A stretch of DNA of 64,000 nt, from NCBI RefSeq assembly GCF_963678635.1, contig NC_087065.1, positions 42,287,430-42,351,429 on the forward strand, given 5' to 3'. Within the stretch, counting starts at the first letter, position 1. Every line of letters starts with the position of its first letter. Below are positions 9,911 through 20,614 of the stretch, one piece after another. The translations under genes were made by a program, and so were the position numbers. Source of the DNA: Symsagittifera roscoffensis (lineage: Eukaryota > Xenacoelomorpha > Acoela > Convolutidae). The notes beneath the pieces are model-generated. The model was not told the DNA's origin and searched no databases. It was given only the letters and a program-made list of their open reading frames with translations.

Positions 9911-10849
9911 CGTTCTCCAATGCTATTATGCTGTTTGTATCAACTAGAAAGGGTATGTGGTCCTTCCCGTGGCCCTTCCGGATTGAAGTTAATCCTCTTA
10001 TTTGACAATTCACGCCAACGGTGAAGGGTCTTATCGCCAGCCTAATTTCGGCTCGATCAAGGTTTTTCTGGTGCCTTTAGCCTTTCCTATTCTTCTAGAA
10101 CAGCATAAAAATGCCGTATTTAACCGTTTCTACCCTTTGGTAGGGGTGTAAGAGCTTTCCAAAAATTTTTTTATAAAACGTGAAGGGTCTACATTCCCGT
10201 ATTGGTGAAGTTGCTGAAAACAATCTCAAAAAATTTTCACGCTTATTTTTTCGAATAATGTTTGTTCCTATTAGTAAGCTTAGCTAATTTCTGATCTAAT
10301 GGTACCAAGATCAACTCGATTTGTCCAACCGTTACAAAATTATTAACCAAAACGTCTTTTATCTAAATTCAAAATTTTCTCACTTATAGGTTCCGCCTAA
10401 CTTTTTCCGCAATTCTGTTCTTTTCGACCTAAAAATTATTGATCCGAGCTCAGAAGGCCTATACTCTTCTAGTTCAAGGCAAAAGACCCGATCTGAAACG
10501 CTTTAATTGAAAAAATTTGCGAAAAACTATGCTATTTAGACCGCTCCGGATTGATGAATCCACTGAATCAAACACGTTAAGTTCGATTTCTCTGTAATCC
10601 GGAAGGCTTTCGGGAAACGGGTTTTAAAACCTGTCGATTCACTAATGGAAGTTGTCCGAACAACAATTTTTACTGTCATAATTGAAAAATTTTCTTATTT
10701 TATAGCGTTTCGTTTTTCAAAAATCACGAAAATTCGGTTTTTGGTACCAAAATATTTCCAAAAATATCGATATCTCAAAATCGCGATTTGTGGGGGGTAT
10801 CGCAATTTGTGGGGGTTCAAAATATCGATATTTTGATCCTAAAAACCGG

Positions 10850-11243
10850 TCCGCCTACTGTGTTTTTCACTGAAAAACAATATAGGACTATTATTATAGG
10901 CTATATAAGTAATAATATTAAAAATACGATACCCCTCCGGGTTTCTTCAATATCCGAATTAAGGTGCTTAACTCGGATTTTCGCAGTTCGGTGAAGGGTC
11001 ACTACAGTGCAGCACTGTCGAGCCCCCCACAGATTACTATCTTAATTTTTGTACCAAAAGGGATACAAAATTCGTAAACGATACCCAACAGTCGATTTTT
11101 TTGTCGTTGAGCCCCTTCTTGTTGCTCATTGTACTGCTTGTCGGATCAGTCTTCTCCCAAGACCCCTCCAGATTGAGCGCAAATCGGCAGACCCCTCCGG
11201 ATTGAGCGCAAATTAGCATTAACGTGTTTAAATACTCAAACAA
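10850..11243 (-). pseudogene. Small conserved reading frame in leader of copy 1 (ORF-L, segment A)
   Basis: Frame 11,243-11,037 continues, after one- or few-base shifts, to about 10,850. Compared with copies 2 and 3 the readable blocks are KGLNDKK, IPFGTKIKI, VTLHRTAKIRVKHLNSDIEE, TRRGI and a hydrophobic C-terminal stretch (VFLILLLI). The same order occurs in copy 2 (16,235-15,903) and copy 3 (20,250-20,614). A one-base deletion near 11,095-11,105 relative to copy 2 explains the frame switch. I do not recognise the protein. The C-terminal hydrophobic run could be a membrane helix. An ORF upstream of gag is unusual. Shared DNA identity alone could produce the resemblance, so coding is not proven. 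Confidence 0.4.
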
Positions 11244-11274
11244 CCTTACAGTACTAGCCGCACAAACGGGCTAC

Positions 11275-11330
11275 AAAAATGATCGTAACGATCCTGATTG
11301 ATATAAAGGCCTGTATAACAGTATATCTAT
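11275..11330 (-). promoter_or_regulatory. Possible core promoter of the LTR (TATA-like box plus GATCGTTACGATC)
   Basis: On the element strand a TTTATATCA box is followed about 8 bp later by the near-palindrome GATCGTTACGATC. The same pair occurs in copy 2 (around 16,312-16,340) and, more diverged, in copy 3 (20,150-20,212, a long TATATA run followed by GATCATTACGATC). Conservation between diverged copies and the TATA-like composition suggest the U3/R boundary. This is inference; no transcript start is known. Confidence 0.35.
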
Positions 11331-12668
11331 CAACAACAAACGGCGGGGGGGTCGGATCACATCTTGTCTGGGGGGATAATTTCTACTGATTTTTTACTTT
11401 TTTTTTTTAACTGTTTTTGGTTTTTTTGGTTATTTTTTATATTTTTTGTTTTTCTTGGGTACTATACTACTTTTTGTTTGGTTTTATATATATCTTTAAG
11501 TGTTTATGGTCAAAAACCTCTCAGGGAACGAGGGGACGGCCGATCCCCCAGCCTTCCTGGAACGTGAATTTTTGGTCTTAACTAGGTTAAAAAGCTATTC
11601 ACGGTAATCCTGAAGGCTTCCGCGTTCCGAACTAACCTTCCGCCTCGGCGGTTAGGGCCTATTAAGGGCGTTATTATGAGCATCCGCTCAGCGCAGAGTG
11701 CTCAATAACAGTTCTGCCGGTCATGATGTTAAAAAGAATAACACCCAGGAGCGCCATAAAACATCTATGTAACATTCGCCCGGAAGTACAGATCAACGGA
11801 AAATAAAGCTAAGCTATAAAACGACTGGCCAGCGTCTAAATTAAGCTCTACATGCTTTTCACTGTCTCTACCAAAGCCAGTGCTTTTGGTGGTCTTTCTA
11901 ACACCGGGTCGACAAAAACGTTTTTGTTCTCCGGCTTCGACCAGAACGCTCAAATTAACTTACTTACATGCAAAATTAGTGAGCTCATGGCTGGGTCTCA
12001 GTATCCCCAGACCACGAGGAAACTCCTAAAAACAGGGCTACTACTATTTTTTATATTATTATTGTTTTTCTTCAGTAGATAAAAATCATCATCTCCATCG
12101 AAGATGGATCAACTCTTTCCCCCAACTCCTTGCTTCTCATCTTCGTAAAATGAATTCAGATATTAAATAAATTCAATTCAGGACATAATGGGGAAGCTAA
12201 AATTTTATATAAAGTTCAAATCCCGAGACCCCTCGGGAATCCTGAATCCGGGGAAATAAAAACCTTTCTTACTTCCGGAAGGCTGTTTTTCTACCCTTCA
12301 CCGTTGTTGTGAACGGCCTTGCAACGATTGTAGCGACACAATCGTTGCAAATCGGAACGATCTCTGCTAACTCTGCTATTCTTTGATTCTGATCTTCGAT
12401 TTTTTTTAGTTATCTTCGTCGCAACTATTGTTGTTCTGATTTTCTTCTGGTTTTCTTCCAAAATGGCGGTTTTTGCCGTTTCTCAGAAGTGCGACTTCTC
12501 AGTTCGATTTTTTTAAATTTCAACATACCAGAACATCTTGACCTTCACCGTTTGACTAATCGTCCCAATAACGTCACTAATCTCTCAAAACTGTCAATTC
12601 GGAAGGTTAGCTGCTAAATATTCGAAATCGTCAAATCTGCATTTTGTCCATTCTGGTCGAATGTCACA

Positions 12669-13640
12669 ATTCTCGAAAGCTTCCTGAGCTCTTTCATTCC
12701 ATTCGAACTTCTACCCTTTGTTGCGCATTAATCGCTGCATTGGGTACACCTTGTTTGCGCATCCATTTATGAACTCGCGTTAATAATTGGCAAATCCCAG
12801 GAAACTCATTAACACGGCCTCCACCGCATCCGGATCCGGCCTCACGTCATGCCTGTCTACCATTCTTCCCAGGTACTTGATTGAGTCCCTAAGGATCTCA
12901 ATTTCGGCGGTTTGCATTTCAAGCCGGCTCTCTTCATGCAATGGAAGACCTCATCGAGTCTGTCGATGTGATCTGCCAAGGTGGGTGTCGCTATGACCAC
13001 GTCATCCACGTAGCACATCACGAGATTACCGTACTTCTTCGTTATCTTGGTCAAGGCCTGAGCCATCAGTCTTTGAAAGGGCGCCGTTGCATTGCACAAG
13101 CCGAAAGGCATCCTCTTCCACTGGTAAAAGCCCAATTCATATGCAAGTCCAGTCTTTTCTCTGTCCTTCTTTCGCAGTGGAACCTGCCGGAAGGCTGAAC
13201 CCAGATCCAGTGTAGTGAAAAAATTGGCATCGCCAAGCTTCGAGAGGCTCTCGTCTATGCGTGGTATTGGGTAAGCGTCCTTTATGGTCACCGCGTTCAG
13301 GTAGCAAAAGTCGCAACAGAATCTTAGCTACCCCTTTCTTTTTAGCCATGACAACTCCACAAGCCCAAGGTGACTTTGAGGGTTTTATCATGTCGTATTC
13401 GAGCAATTTTTCTATTTACGCCCGGCATGCGTCCGATTTATGAGGTATCATCCGCCTTGCGCCCTCCCTGTGGGGAACGGCGCTTTCTTTTAGTTCGATT
13501 TTGTGCTCGAAGAAATTACAACAATCAATATCCACCTTATGTTTTGAAAAAACGTCCTTGTTCCGATTTAATTATCACATCTCAAATGCTCTATCTCAGG
13601 CAAAAATGGTTTGTCAGACTCTAATTCTCATGACGAGGGG
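12669..13640 (-). pseudogene. pol: Gypsy reverse transcriptase of copy 2, N-terminal two-thirds
   Basis: Copy 2 retains the RT fingers and palm that copy 1 lost. Reading from 13,640 down, disrupted frames show the entry to RT (VPHREGARR, LLEYDMIKPSKSPWACGVVM). A clean frame 13,291-12,857 follows, with ITIKDAYPIP-type text (here MTIKDAYPIPRIDESLSKLG), the first catalytic Asp in FTTLDLGSAF (residue 29), RMPFGLCNATAPFQ, and the catalytic CYVDDVVIAT (Asp96, Asp97). After GLKCKPPK a shift breaks the frame. Thumb sequence is readable in pieces to 12,669, where copy 1 begins. The catalytic residues are present but the frame is broken, so it is inactive. Confidence 0.88.
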
Positions 13641-15227
13641 TCTTCTGGAAAATTCAAGCAACTCGACAAGCCGTCATCCGTTTCGGATCTCATTAAAACA
13701 TTTTATTTAAAGATTTCAAAGCATTAATCCTTTTTAAGACCAATTCTCTATCCGCATGAAAAGGACAGTCCTTTACATGATGCTTCTGCAAGTTTGGTGT
13801 TTCTTCATAGGCCGTTCTCATCGCCAAAGTGTGAACAAGTTTCCTTCCACGCTGGATTGAAATCGTTGTGTCCAGTGTATTCAACAATACACTCACACAC
13901 AGCCCGTTTCGTGTTACAGAAAAGCTCCGGCCCTAAACCACTGAACTTTTACTTTTTGGGTTGGGTACCAGGCAAAACTGCTTACTATCACTCAATGAGT
14001 TTAAATTTCTCATCCTAAAAACTGCTACTACTGCTTGCCCGGGCTGTATTTTTCCTTTTCTGTCTACAAAAATGGTATCCTGTTTTCATCAGTTTTTATT
14101 CTGTTTACTGGTCTCTTAACATACTTCCTGTCTGGGTTCCTAATCTTTAGCAGTTTAGTATTAAGGTCAATCATCACGTCAAAACTCCTGGCAAAGTCGC
14201 GCCTCAACTTGAACTGATTCGAATCGTCCATGTTCTCCACCACGAGGATACTCATTCAGAGGTTCTGTCGCCCCATGTGGAGGACTGCTATTGCTGTTTT
14301 CCCGGCGGCCACGTAGATCGATCCGCGGTAAGCGGCTGCCAATCTTAAATTCGTTGGTATTAGGTCCTCAATTTTGCAGCCCATTCTTTCCCATGTCTTC
14401 ATCGGCATTACACTAACCACTGCTCCCGTTTCTAGAAGTCCTGTTACTTCGATCTTTTTTCCATCGGTGTCTAGCAGATGTGCAGTCACATCTGCTTCGT
14501 ACCCAGTGTGTACCGCATCTTGTTCCATCATGGCGCCATGGCCAACCCTACAAACCTTCAGTTCTTCCTGACCCAAATATGTCTGTCCTATTTGGACACT
14601 GTCTGTTGTGACGTAAGTCTTGGTATAAATACTAATCCCTTCCACGCTTAATTTCACTTGATATGGTCCGTAGACTTCCACATAGCGCCCGTGAAGTTTC
14701 TTTATTTGAGTGCCACCCGTTGTTAACAACGCCCGCACAGCTCTCAATTCAGTGCGTGGCTCTGCTTGTCTCAGATAATCCGCATGTATATCCAAATGCA
14801 TCAAGGTGAACTCCGAAGGTTCACTTAGGTTTCTTATTATCTGATGTCCCGTCACTGAGATTATTGACAATATCTTGCTTCCTTGCAGCACCATCCCAAA
14901 TGTCTTTCCTGAGATCGAATTCAGCTTCATGCTCAAATTACTCGGTGCTTTCGTTTCTTCCACCTCATACGCTTCAAAGGCATTGAGCTGTTCTTGAGAT
15001 CTCTCATGCTCGAGTTCGAGCTTGGCTTTCTGTTCTATCTTTCTTGTCGCCAACTCCTGTGTGACTCTATTTAGGGCATCTCTTGCCGCTGTTTTATAGT
15101 CAATCTTAAAGTCGTTTGCTGCGGTTCTAGCTTCTGGTTCACTCGTTTCTTCTAGCACGGCTTGCAATTTCTTCGTTGCCAGCTCTTGCGGTTTCTCTTT
15201 CCTCCGCGCTTCCGCCTCCTTCATCAA
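13641..15227 (-). pseudogene. pol: Protease and gag C-terminal spacer of copy 2, active-site Asp replaced by Glu
   Basis: Frame 15,227-14,256 (323 codons) starts with the charged coiled-coil spacer (EAEARRKEKPQELATKKLQA) and continues into retropepsin. The active-site motif reads GLLETGAVVSVMPMKTW, where copy 1 has the normal DTG, so the catalytic Asp is Glu. After a shift near 14,256 the second half follows at 14,255-14,064 (SILVVENMDDSNQF, KLRRDFARSFDVMIDL), where copy 1 has the standard ILGRDF, so this hallmark has decayed as well. The protease-to-RT spacer continues to about 13,693. In copy 2 the gag end and protease lie in one frame, so a continuous Gag-Pro frame may be ancestral in this family. 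Confidence 0.82.
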
Positions 15228-15670
15228 GCGTGCCTTAATGGCTGTGATAAAGCTTCTTCATGCCTTGTGTTGCTTGATGTATGCCGCAGCATCCCTAAAT
15301 TGTGCACAATTTGATTTTAAATGGCCCTCCAAGTTGCAAGAGAAACACCTGGGTCCGAATTTTGCAATTCCTCCTCACATGAAATCTCCAGGATTGATTT
15401 CAGATGAATTTTCATCCTCGAGACCAAAACCGATCGCCTTCATGCCTTGGTAGTAAGTTGGGCACGCTGATACATGATGGTCTGTCCAACTGCAATTTGC
15501 CCCAGAGCGTCTCTTGTCCATGTCGCCCTAGGTTTGTACCAGTTGTTACCCTGGTTAGCAAGTCCTTGTTAAAATTGCCATAATTAATTTTGTAATAAAC
15601 TGATCTCATACGAGGCTTAGGCAAAAGATAGTCCTTGGATTTCACTCGCAGTTCCTCAGTCGCAGTTCCT
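15228..15670 (-). pseudogene. gag: Gag zinc-knuckle region of copy 2
   Basis: Reading the minus strand, pieces of gag are collinear with copy 1: a frame at 15,645-15,412 with LLPKPRMRSVYYKINYGNFN, then a knuckle remnant, then CFSCNLEGHLKSNC, a complete CX2CX4HX4C second knuckle that is damaged in copy 1. It continues as AQFRDAAAYIKQHKA before a stop. Frameshifts and stops (for example a TGA in the DFM-GG region) break it. The region ends at about 15,665-15,680, where the sequence joins segment B directly, so capsid and N-terminal gag are deleted. Confidence 0.75.
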
Positions 15671-15679
15671 TCTTAGTTT

Positions 15680-17608
15680 GTGGCGTTTCGTTTTTCAAAA
15701 ATCACCAAATTTCGGATTTCGTCTCCCAATTAGTTTAAATCACGCCCGAACTATAATTAACCGGTTTTACAAGTTATATTAGTGCAGTTACGATGTAACT
15801 GCACTATAACAGCTCTTTTTTTTCGTTTCAAAAATATCGATATCTCATAAATCGCGATTTGTGGGGGGATTAAAATGTCACTATTTTGGCCCTAAAAACC
15901 AGTCAGTTTACGGTCTGTTTCACTGATAAACGATATGAGAGTATTAATACAAGCAGTATAAATAGTAATGCTAGTAATGTTATACCCCTCCGGGTCCGTT
16001 CAATATCCGAATTAAGGTGCTTAAATCGGAAATTCGCAACTGGGTGGAGGGTCACTTCAGTGCAGTCAATGTCGAGCCCCCCACAGGTTGATATCTTAAT
16101 TTCTGTACCAAAAGGGATACAATACTTGTTAACGATACCCAACAGTCGATTGTTGTTGTCCTTGAGACCCTTTCCGCTGCTCCTTGCACTGCTTACTGGA
16201 TCAGTCTCCCGCTCTCTTCACAAGACCCTTCCCGATTGAGCACAAATTAGCCTTAACGTGCTTTATTGCTCAAACAGCCCTACAGTACAGGCCCCAGAAA
16301 CGGGCGACAAATTTGATCGTAACGATCCTATTTGATATAAATGCCCGAAACAACAATATATCTAACAACAACAAACGGAAGGATCGGATCACATCTCGTC
16401 TGGGGTGATGATTTCTACTGAGTTTATCTTTTCTTAACTGTTCTTGGTTTCTTGTATGTTTTTGGTCATATACCACTCAGGGGACAACGGGAGCGCGAAA
16501 ACCCCCACCCTCCACGATACTTGAATTTTCGGTCTTAATTAGGTTAAAAAACTAAAACCGGGAAACCGGAAGGCTTCCGCGTTCCGAATCACCCTTCCGG
16601 CCTGTGTTAAAGGCCTAATTTAGAGCATCCGCTCGGCGTGGAGTGCTTTATAATGGATCTGCCGGTCATGATTTTCAAAGAATAACACCCAGGATCGCCA
16701 TAAAAACATAAATGTAACACTCGCCCTGAAAATAAAGCAAGGTTCTGAAACGACTGGCTAGCGTCTAAACACAGCTTCACATGCTTTTAACTTTCTCTAC
16801 CAAAACCAGTTCAATGTGTGGTTCCTTATCATTGGGTCGACAAATTCATAACTATTTTGGGCTATCGGCCAGATCGAGTAAATTAACTTAGTCATATGCA
16901 AAAATAGTGAGCTCATGGCTGGGTCTCAGTATCCCCAGACCACAAAGTCACTCCTAAAAACAGGGCTACTACTGAATTATCATAAACCTATTGTTTTTGT
17001 TCAGAAGATAAAAATCATCATAACCATCGGAGATGGATCAACCCTTTCCCTCAACTCCTAGCTTCTCATACTCTGAAAAAGAATTCGGTGTTATTTAAAT
17101 TCAACTCAGGACATGCCAGGAAGCTAAAAATTGAGATAAGTTCAGTTTCAGTTTCTTCCCAAGACCTTTTCGGCTTCTTGAATCCGGAAAAAAGAGCAGT
17201 CTTTTCGTCACTCGGGAAGGGTAGTAAAATCCTCCAGAACTCTCGAGAATTGCTGCGTAACGATTGTAGCTGCACAATCGTTACAATTCGGAAGGATTTT
17301 CCAACAATAATAATGATCGTGATCCAATTCGTGTCGTAGGATTGTTTTCTATTTGCAAAAACTGTTTCACGCTTTTTTCACGCGTGAAAAAATTTTCACG
17401 CTTTTTTCTGTATTCGCGAAAACAAAAATGGTCTTTACAATCGAATTTTTAAAATTTCACTTGTCAGTTAAAACCGACCTCTCCCAATTCGATCAGTTCA
17501 TTAAAAAAGACCGTTAATCATCTGAAACAGCCAATCCTCAATTAAACTATTCCAATAAACTTTCGATTTCGTCTTCCGTTTTTACCGCCGTTCTGGTCGA
17601 ATGTCACA
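15680..17608 (-). mobile_element. LTR/leader of copy 2 (segment B)
   Basis: Collinear with 10,700-12,668 of copy 1 and similar in length (1.93 against 1.97 kb). It shares the conserved block CATGGCTGGGTCTCAGTATC (16,915-16,935), the TATA-like/GATCGTTACGATC pair and the terminal TGTCACA on the plus strand at 17,602-17,608. Relative to copy 1 it has about 80 extra bases near 15,735-15,815, including a perfect 12-bp stem with a 3-base loop (TAGTGCAGTTAC, loop GAT). Copy 3 also has extra sequence at this place, so copy 1 probably lost it. The DNA beyond 17,608 is a LINE fragment. Confidence 0.7.
15903..16180 (-). pseudogene. Small conserved reading frame in leader of copy 2 (ORF-L, segment B)
   Basis: This is the best preserved of the three versions. 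From about 16,180 it is open to a stop at 15,903 and reads GKGLKDNNNRLLGIVNKYCI, then PFGTEIKIST, TEVTLHPVANFRFKHLNSDI, ERTRRGI and a strongly hydrophobic C-terminal helix (TLLALLFILLVLILSYRL). An upstream stop lies near 16,215 and no ATG is seen, so a start cannot be assigned. The pattern of a polar N-terminal part and one terminal membrane-like helix is visible, but no family is recognised. Matching frames are at 11,243-10,850 and 20,250-20,614. Confidence 0.45.
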
Positions 17609-19085
17609 CGTGGGTACGCCGATCAAAAGAAAAGAGCTTGAAGACTTTTTCCAATCAAATGACCTGACGGTCCAAAATCTTCTTGATTATTGCGAAAACT
17701 CTTTGAGTGTAATACAACTCCTTGAAAGTTCGATTACGTTAAAAATTTAATTAGAACAAATGTTTTGGCACATTTTTATTGCACCTTCAGGTTTAACAAT
17801 CTGAGTAACTTTACAGAATTGTGCCAGTGGACCAGAATGCCGCCAAAAAGCGTTCAACGAAACGAATTTTATTTGAAGAATTTTGATCGTACCAAATTGC
17901 GATTCAGACGATTAATGTTCTTTATTAAAGAAGTGGACAATCTAGGAAGGGTGTTTAGACTGACATGATTATTTTCAAAAATTCGTTCAAAATGAAAGGC
18001 ACGTGACAATATTGTTTTTGTCGACCACTGAATAAGAGCGCTACAAGCGAAACAAGAGCGCTCTGGAGTGGGTTTTTCAGCACGTGATCAGACTGGGTTG
18101 AGATCTTCTCAAAAAAACAAGCATCTCTTTCTTGGAGAATGGTCATCATCGTTTTGAAATCCTCCGAGATACCCAAATGCACAGCTTTTCTCTGAACACT
18201 GTCCAACTTCTTCAGTTGTGCTTGACTGATGCCACCCCAAACGCTCCAGCAATAAGTCCAAACAGACAGAACCAGAGACTTGTAAAGTATTTTGAGTTCT
18301 TTTTGCTCAATACCTAGACATTAATGCTTATACAACAGATAAAGGTTCTGTGAGGCGCGGTTTCGAACTGACTCAATGTGACTAGCAAAGTTGAAATGAA
18401 GATCAATCTTCACTCCTGAGATTTTCAAGCTAGATTCCATCTGTTTTCCAATATCGATATCATCTGGTCTCCCATGGTAAATCATCATAAACTTAGTTTT
18501 ATTTACGTTCAGGAAAAAATTGTTTCTGTCACACCAATCGTTTATGTGTTGTACTATCTCTTCGATTAATTTTTTTTACATGTTCAACTACAGGTATGAG
18601 AGCATTTCCGTCGTCGGCATATTTTGACAGGCTTCCGTTAATAGTTCTAGGTAGCTGCAAAGCATTGTAGACAATGTTGAAGAGCATCGGTCACAAAACA
18701 GTTCCATGTGCCACTCCGCAGTTGGTACTCATAATTCTCGATCTGAGGCGCCGATGTTCTACAAAATATTAGTGATTATAAAGAAAGCTGGCTCCAAAGT
18801 TGAGAATATACGCGTCGTAGCCCAAACCATGCCTTGCCTTGACTATTCGATCTTGAGGCACTCTGTCTAAAGCTTTACTAAGGTCCCTTGACGTTAGCAC
18901 AGTCGATTTTGATTTCATCCCGTCGTTGTCTCTCTAGAAGTATTGAGCATTTGATTGAGAGCGCACTCTGTCGTCGAGTTTTCTCGAAAACCGAAATGAT
19001 TTATTCCAAGTTGGTAGTTATACTTTCTTGATATGAACGAATCATAAACGAGACTCTCAAAAACTCTACTGAGAACAGATGAGAA
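17609..19085 (-). mobile_element. Non-LTR retrotransposon (CR1/Jockey-like LINE) reverse transcriptase fragment
   Basis: Minus-strand translation, with several stops, shows LINE-type RT blocks in order: INHFGFRENSTTECALNQML (near 18,960-19,010), LTSRDLSKALDRVPQDRI (near 18,850-18,900), GVAHGTVL followed by a stop and PMLFNIVYN (near 18,665-18,715), and the catalytic SKYADDGNALIP with YADD at 18,610-18,621. Downstream, frame 18,206-17,955 carries the conserved C-terminal segment LDSVQRKAVHLGISEDF. The remaining 17,609-17,955 looks like the end of the ORF and the 3-prime part. The 5-prime side is cut off by copy 3 at about 19,085. Inactive because of stops in the RT core. Confidence 0.8.
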
Positions 19086-20249
19086 CAACATATCAAAAAC
19101 TCGAGACGACGAACATAGCGAAAACGATCGCCATCGGGTTCACGATGTTTCAGGAAGAGTTGCTTCGAATTGTAACGATTGGTGCAGTTATAGTCGTTCT
19201 CGAGAAAATCGATCGAACCATGAAGGCTGACGGGAGAAGTTGTTTCCCTTCCCGATCGTAGAGAAGACGCTTCTTCACGCGGATTAGAGGAGCCGGAAGG
19301 GTCTCGTAGAGTGATTGTGAACGTTAGTTTTAAATAATGTTTAGCTTCCTGGAATGTCTTGATTTGATTTTCTTAACATCATAAAAATTTACAAACAATT
19401 CCAGCTAGGAAATCCAGCAAGGAAATGTGGGAAAAATTTGATCCATCTCCAATAACTTTTCTAGCAGATGACTTTCTCGGCTAGATAATTTTCTCTATGG
19501 AACAAAAACAACAGTATTAAACAATTTCAAAAGTAATCGTGTAGCAGCCTTGATTTTAGGAGTGAATTCGTGGTCTGGGGACACAGCCGTGAGCTCACTA
19601 AGTTTGCATATAAATATAGTTAATTTGCGATGTTCGGTCAAAAATTAAGTAGCAATGATTTTGTCGACCCGACGATACGAAAACCACAATGAACTGGCTA
19701 TCGGAGAGACGGTTAAGAGTACGTAAGGCTCTATTTAGATGCTAGCCAGTCGTTTTAAGATCTGGCTTCACTGTACGTCGGTATGTACTTCCGAGCGAAT
19801 GTTACACTTGTGCTTTTATGGAGCTCCTGGGTGTTATTCTTTTAACATCATGATCGGCAGACCCATTAACGAAGAACTCTGCTCCGAGCAAATGCTCTAA
19901 TCCAGCTTTTTAAATAGTAAAGACCGAAAATTTAAATTCACTTTGTGAAGGGTGGAGGGATCGGCCGTCCTGTCGTTTCCTGAGCAGTGTATGACCAAAA
20001 ACACTTCATGATATACAAGAAACCAAACAAAAATTAGTATAGTACCTAAGAAAAAACAAAACCAAAAAAATAACCAAAAAAAACCGAAAGAAAACCTTAG
20101 TAGGAAACATCCCCCAGATTAGATGCCATCCGACTTTCTCGTTTGTTGTTGCTATATATATATATATTATTATTAGAGACATTTGCATCAAACCCGATCA
20201 TTACGATCAAACCTGTAGTTTTTCCCTTGTGCCTGTAGTGTAGGGTTAT

Positions 20250-20614
20250 TTGATTTTTTTACGCAGGTTAATGCCAATCCGGAAGGGTCAAGTGATTGAA
20301 GTAGATGAAGAATCCAGCAGTGCAGGAAGCAGCAGAAAAAACCACAAAGACAAAAACAAAAACTGTTTGATATATTTAAATAAGTTTATATCCTTTTTGG
20401 TACAAAAGGTGCGATATCAACCTTTGGGGTGCACGACCGTAACTGCACTGTTGTGACCCTCCACCGAGTTGCGAATTTCCGCGTTAAGCTTCATATTTCG
20501 TCTATTGAAAGGACCCGGAGGGGTACAGAGTTGTCGATACAACTAATATTTTTTCCCTCATTAAAATTCCCACTCAGTTTTTCAATCAATGACCGAAAGC
20601 AGACCAGTTTTTGA
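20250..20614 (+). pseudogene. Small conserved reading frame in leader of copy 3 (ORF-L, segment C)
   Basis: Two overlapping frames (20,250-20,456 and 20,429-20,614) together match the ORF-L of copies 1 and 2. The first has KGQVIEVDEESSSAGSSRKN; the second has TVVTLHRVANFRVKLHISSI, then ERTRRGTELS and a hydrophobic/aromatic tail. A frame switch occurs near 20,375-20,430. The block VTLHxVANFRVK plus ERTRRG is shared with copy 2 despite clear DNA divergence, which is the main argument that a protein was once encoded. No ATG is convincingly supported. Confidence 0.4.

Larger units (their letters stand above)
1..12668 (-). mobile_element. Ty3/gypsy retrotransposon, copy 1 (degenerate, runs off left edge)
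   Basis: Read on the minus strand, the order is LTR/leader (12,668-8,913), gag (8,912-about 5,990), protease, RT/RNase H, long linker, integrase, acidic tail, macro-domain, then a short 3-prime ORF cut by the window edge. The order PR-RT-RH-INT is diagnostic of Ty3/gypsy. The outer end at 12,668 reads TGTGACATTCGACCAGAA on the element strand. Copy 2 has the same end at 17,608 with different flanking DNA, so this is a true terminus starting with TG, as LTRs do. Two internal deletions are visible: one removes the N-terminal half of RT (junction near 4,650), the other removes the last catalytic residue and C-terminus of integrase (junction near 1,705). Many frameshifts and stops also occur, so this copy cannot be autonomous. 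At 12,669 the sequence resumes in copy 2 RT/RNase H, so copy 1 seems to be inserted into copy 2. Confidence 0.85.
8913..12668 (-). mobile_element. LTR plus untranslated leader of copy 1 (segment A)
   Basis: This 3.75 kb segment lies upstream of gag. Its outer part (10,700-12,668) is collinear with copy 2 segment B (15,680-17,608, 1.93 kb). The whole of it is recognisably related, in inverted orientation, to copy 3 segment C (about 19,086-22,480). Shared landmarks include the block CATGGCTGGGTCTCAGTATC followed by CCCAGACCAC near 11,990-12,025, the motif GATCGTTACGATC on the element strand near 11,283-11,295, a small conserved frame (10,850-11,245) and arrays of CCGGAGGGG. The terminus at 12,668 starts with TG. 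I cannot fix the inner LTR end or a primer-binding site, so how much is LTR and how much is leader is unknown. Confidence 0.65.
12669..17608 (-). mobile_element. Ty3/gypsy retrotransposon, copy 2 (split by copy 1, internally deleted)
   Basis: This is the same family and orientation as copy 1. It runs from the LTR terminus at 17,608 (TGTGACATTCGACCAGAA on the element strand) through segment B, then gag zinc knuckles, protease and RT, to 12,669, where it stops abruptly in the RT/RNase H connection at the terminus of copy 1. The rest of its pol should lie left of the window if copy 1 is inserted into it. Between segment B and gag (junction about 15,665-15,680) roughly 4 kb present in copy 1 (leader end and gag N-terminus) is missing. 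It has more frameshifts and stops than copy 1, consistent with being the older host of the insertion. Confidence 0.8.
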
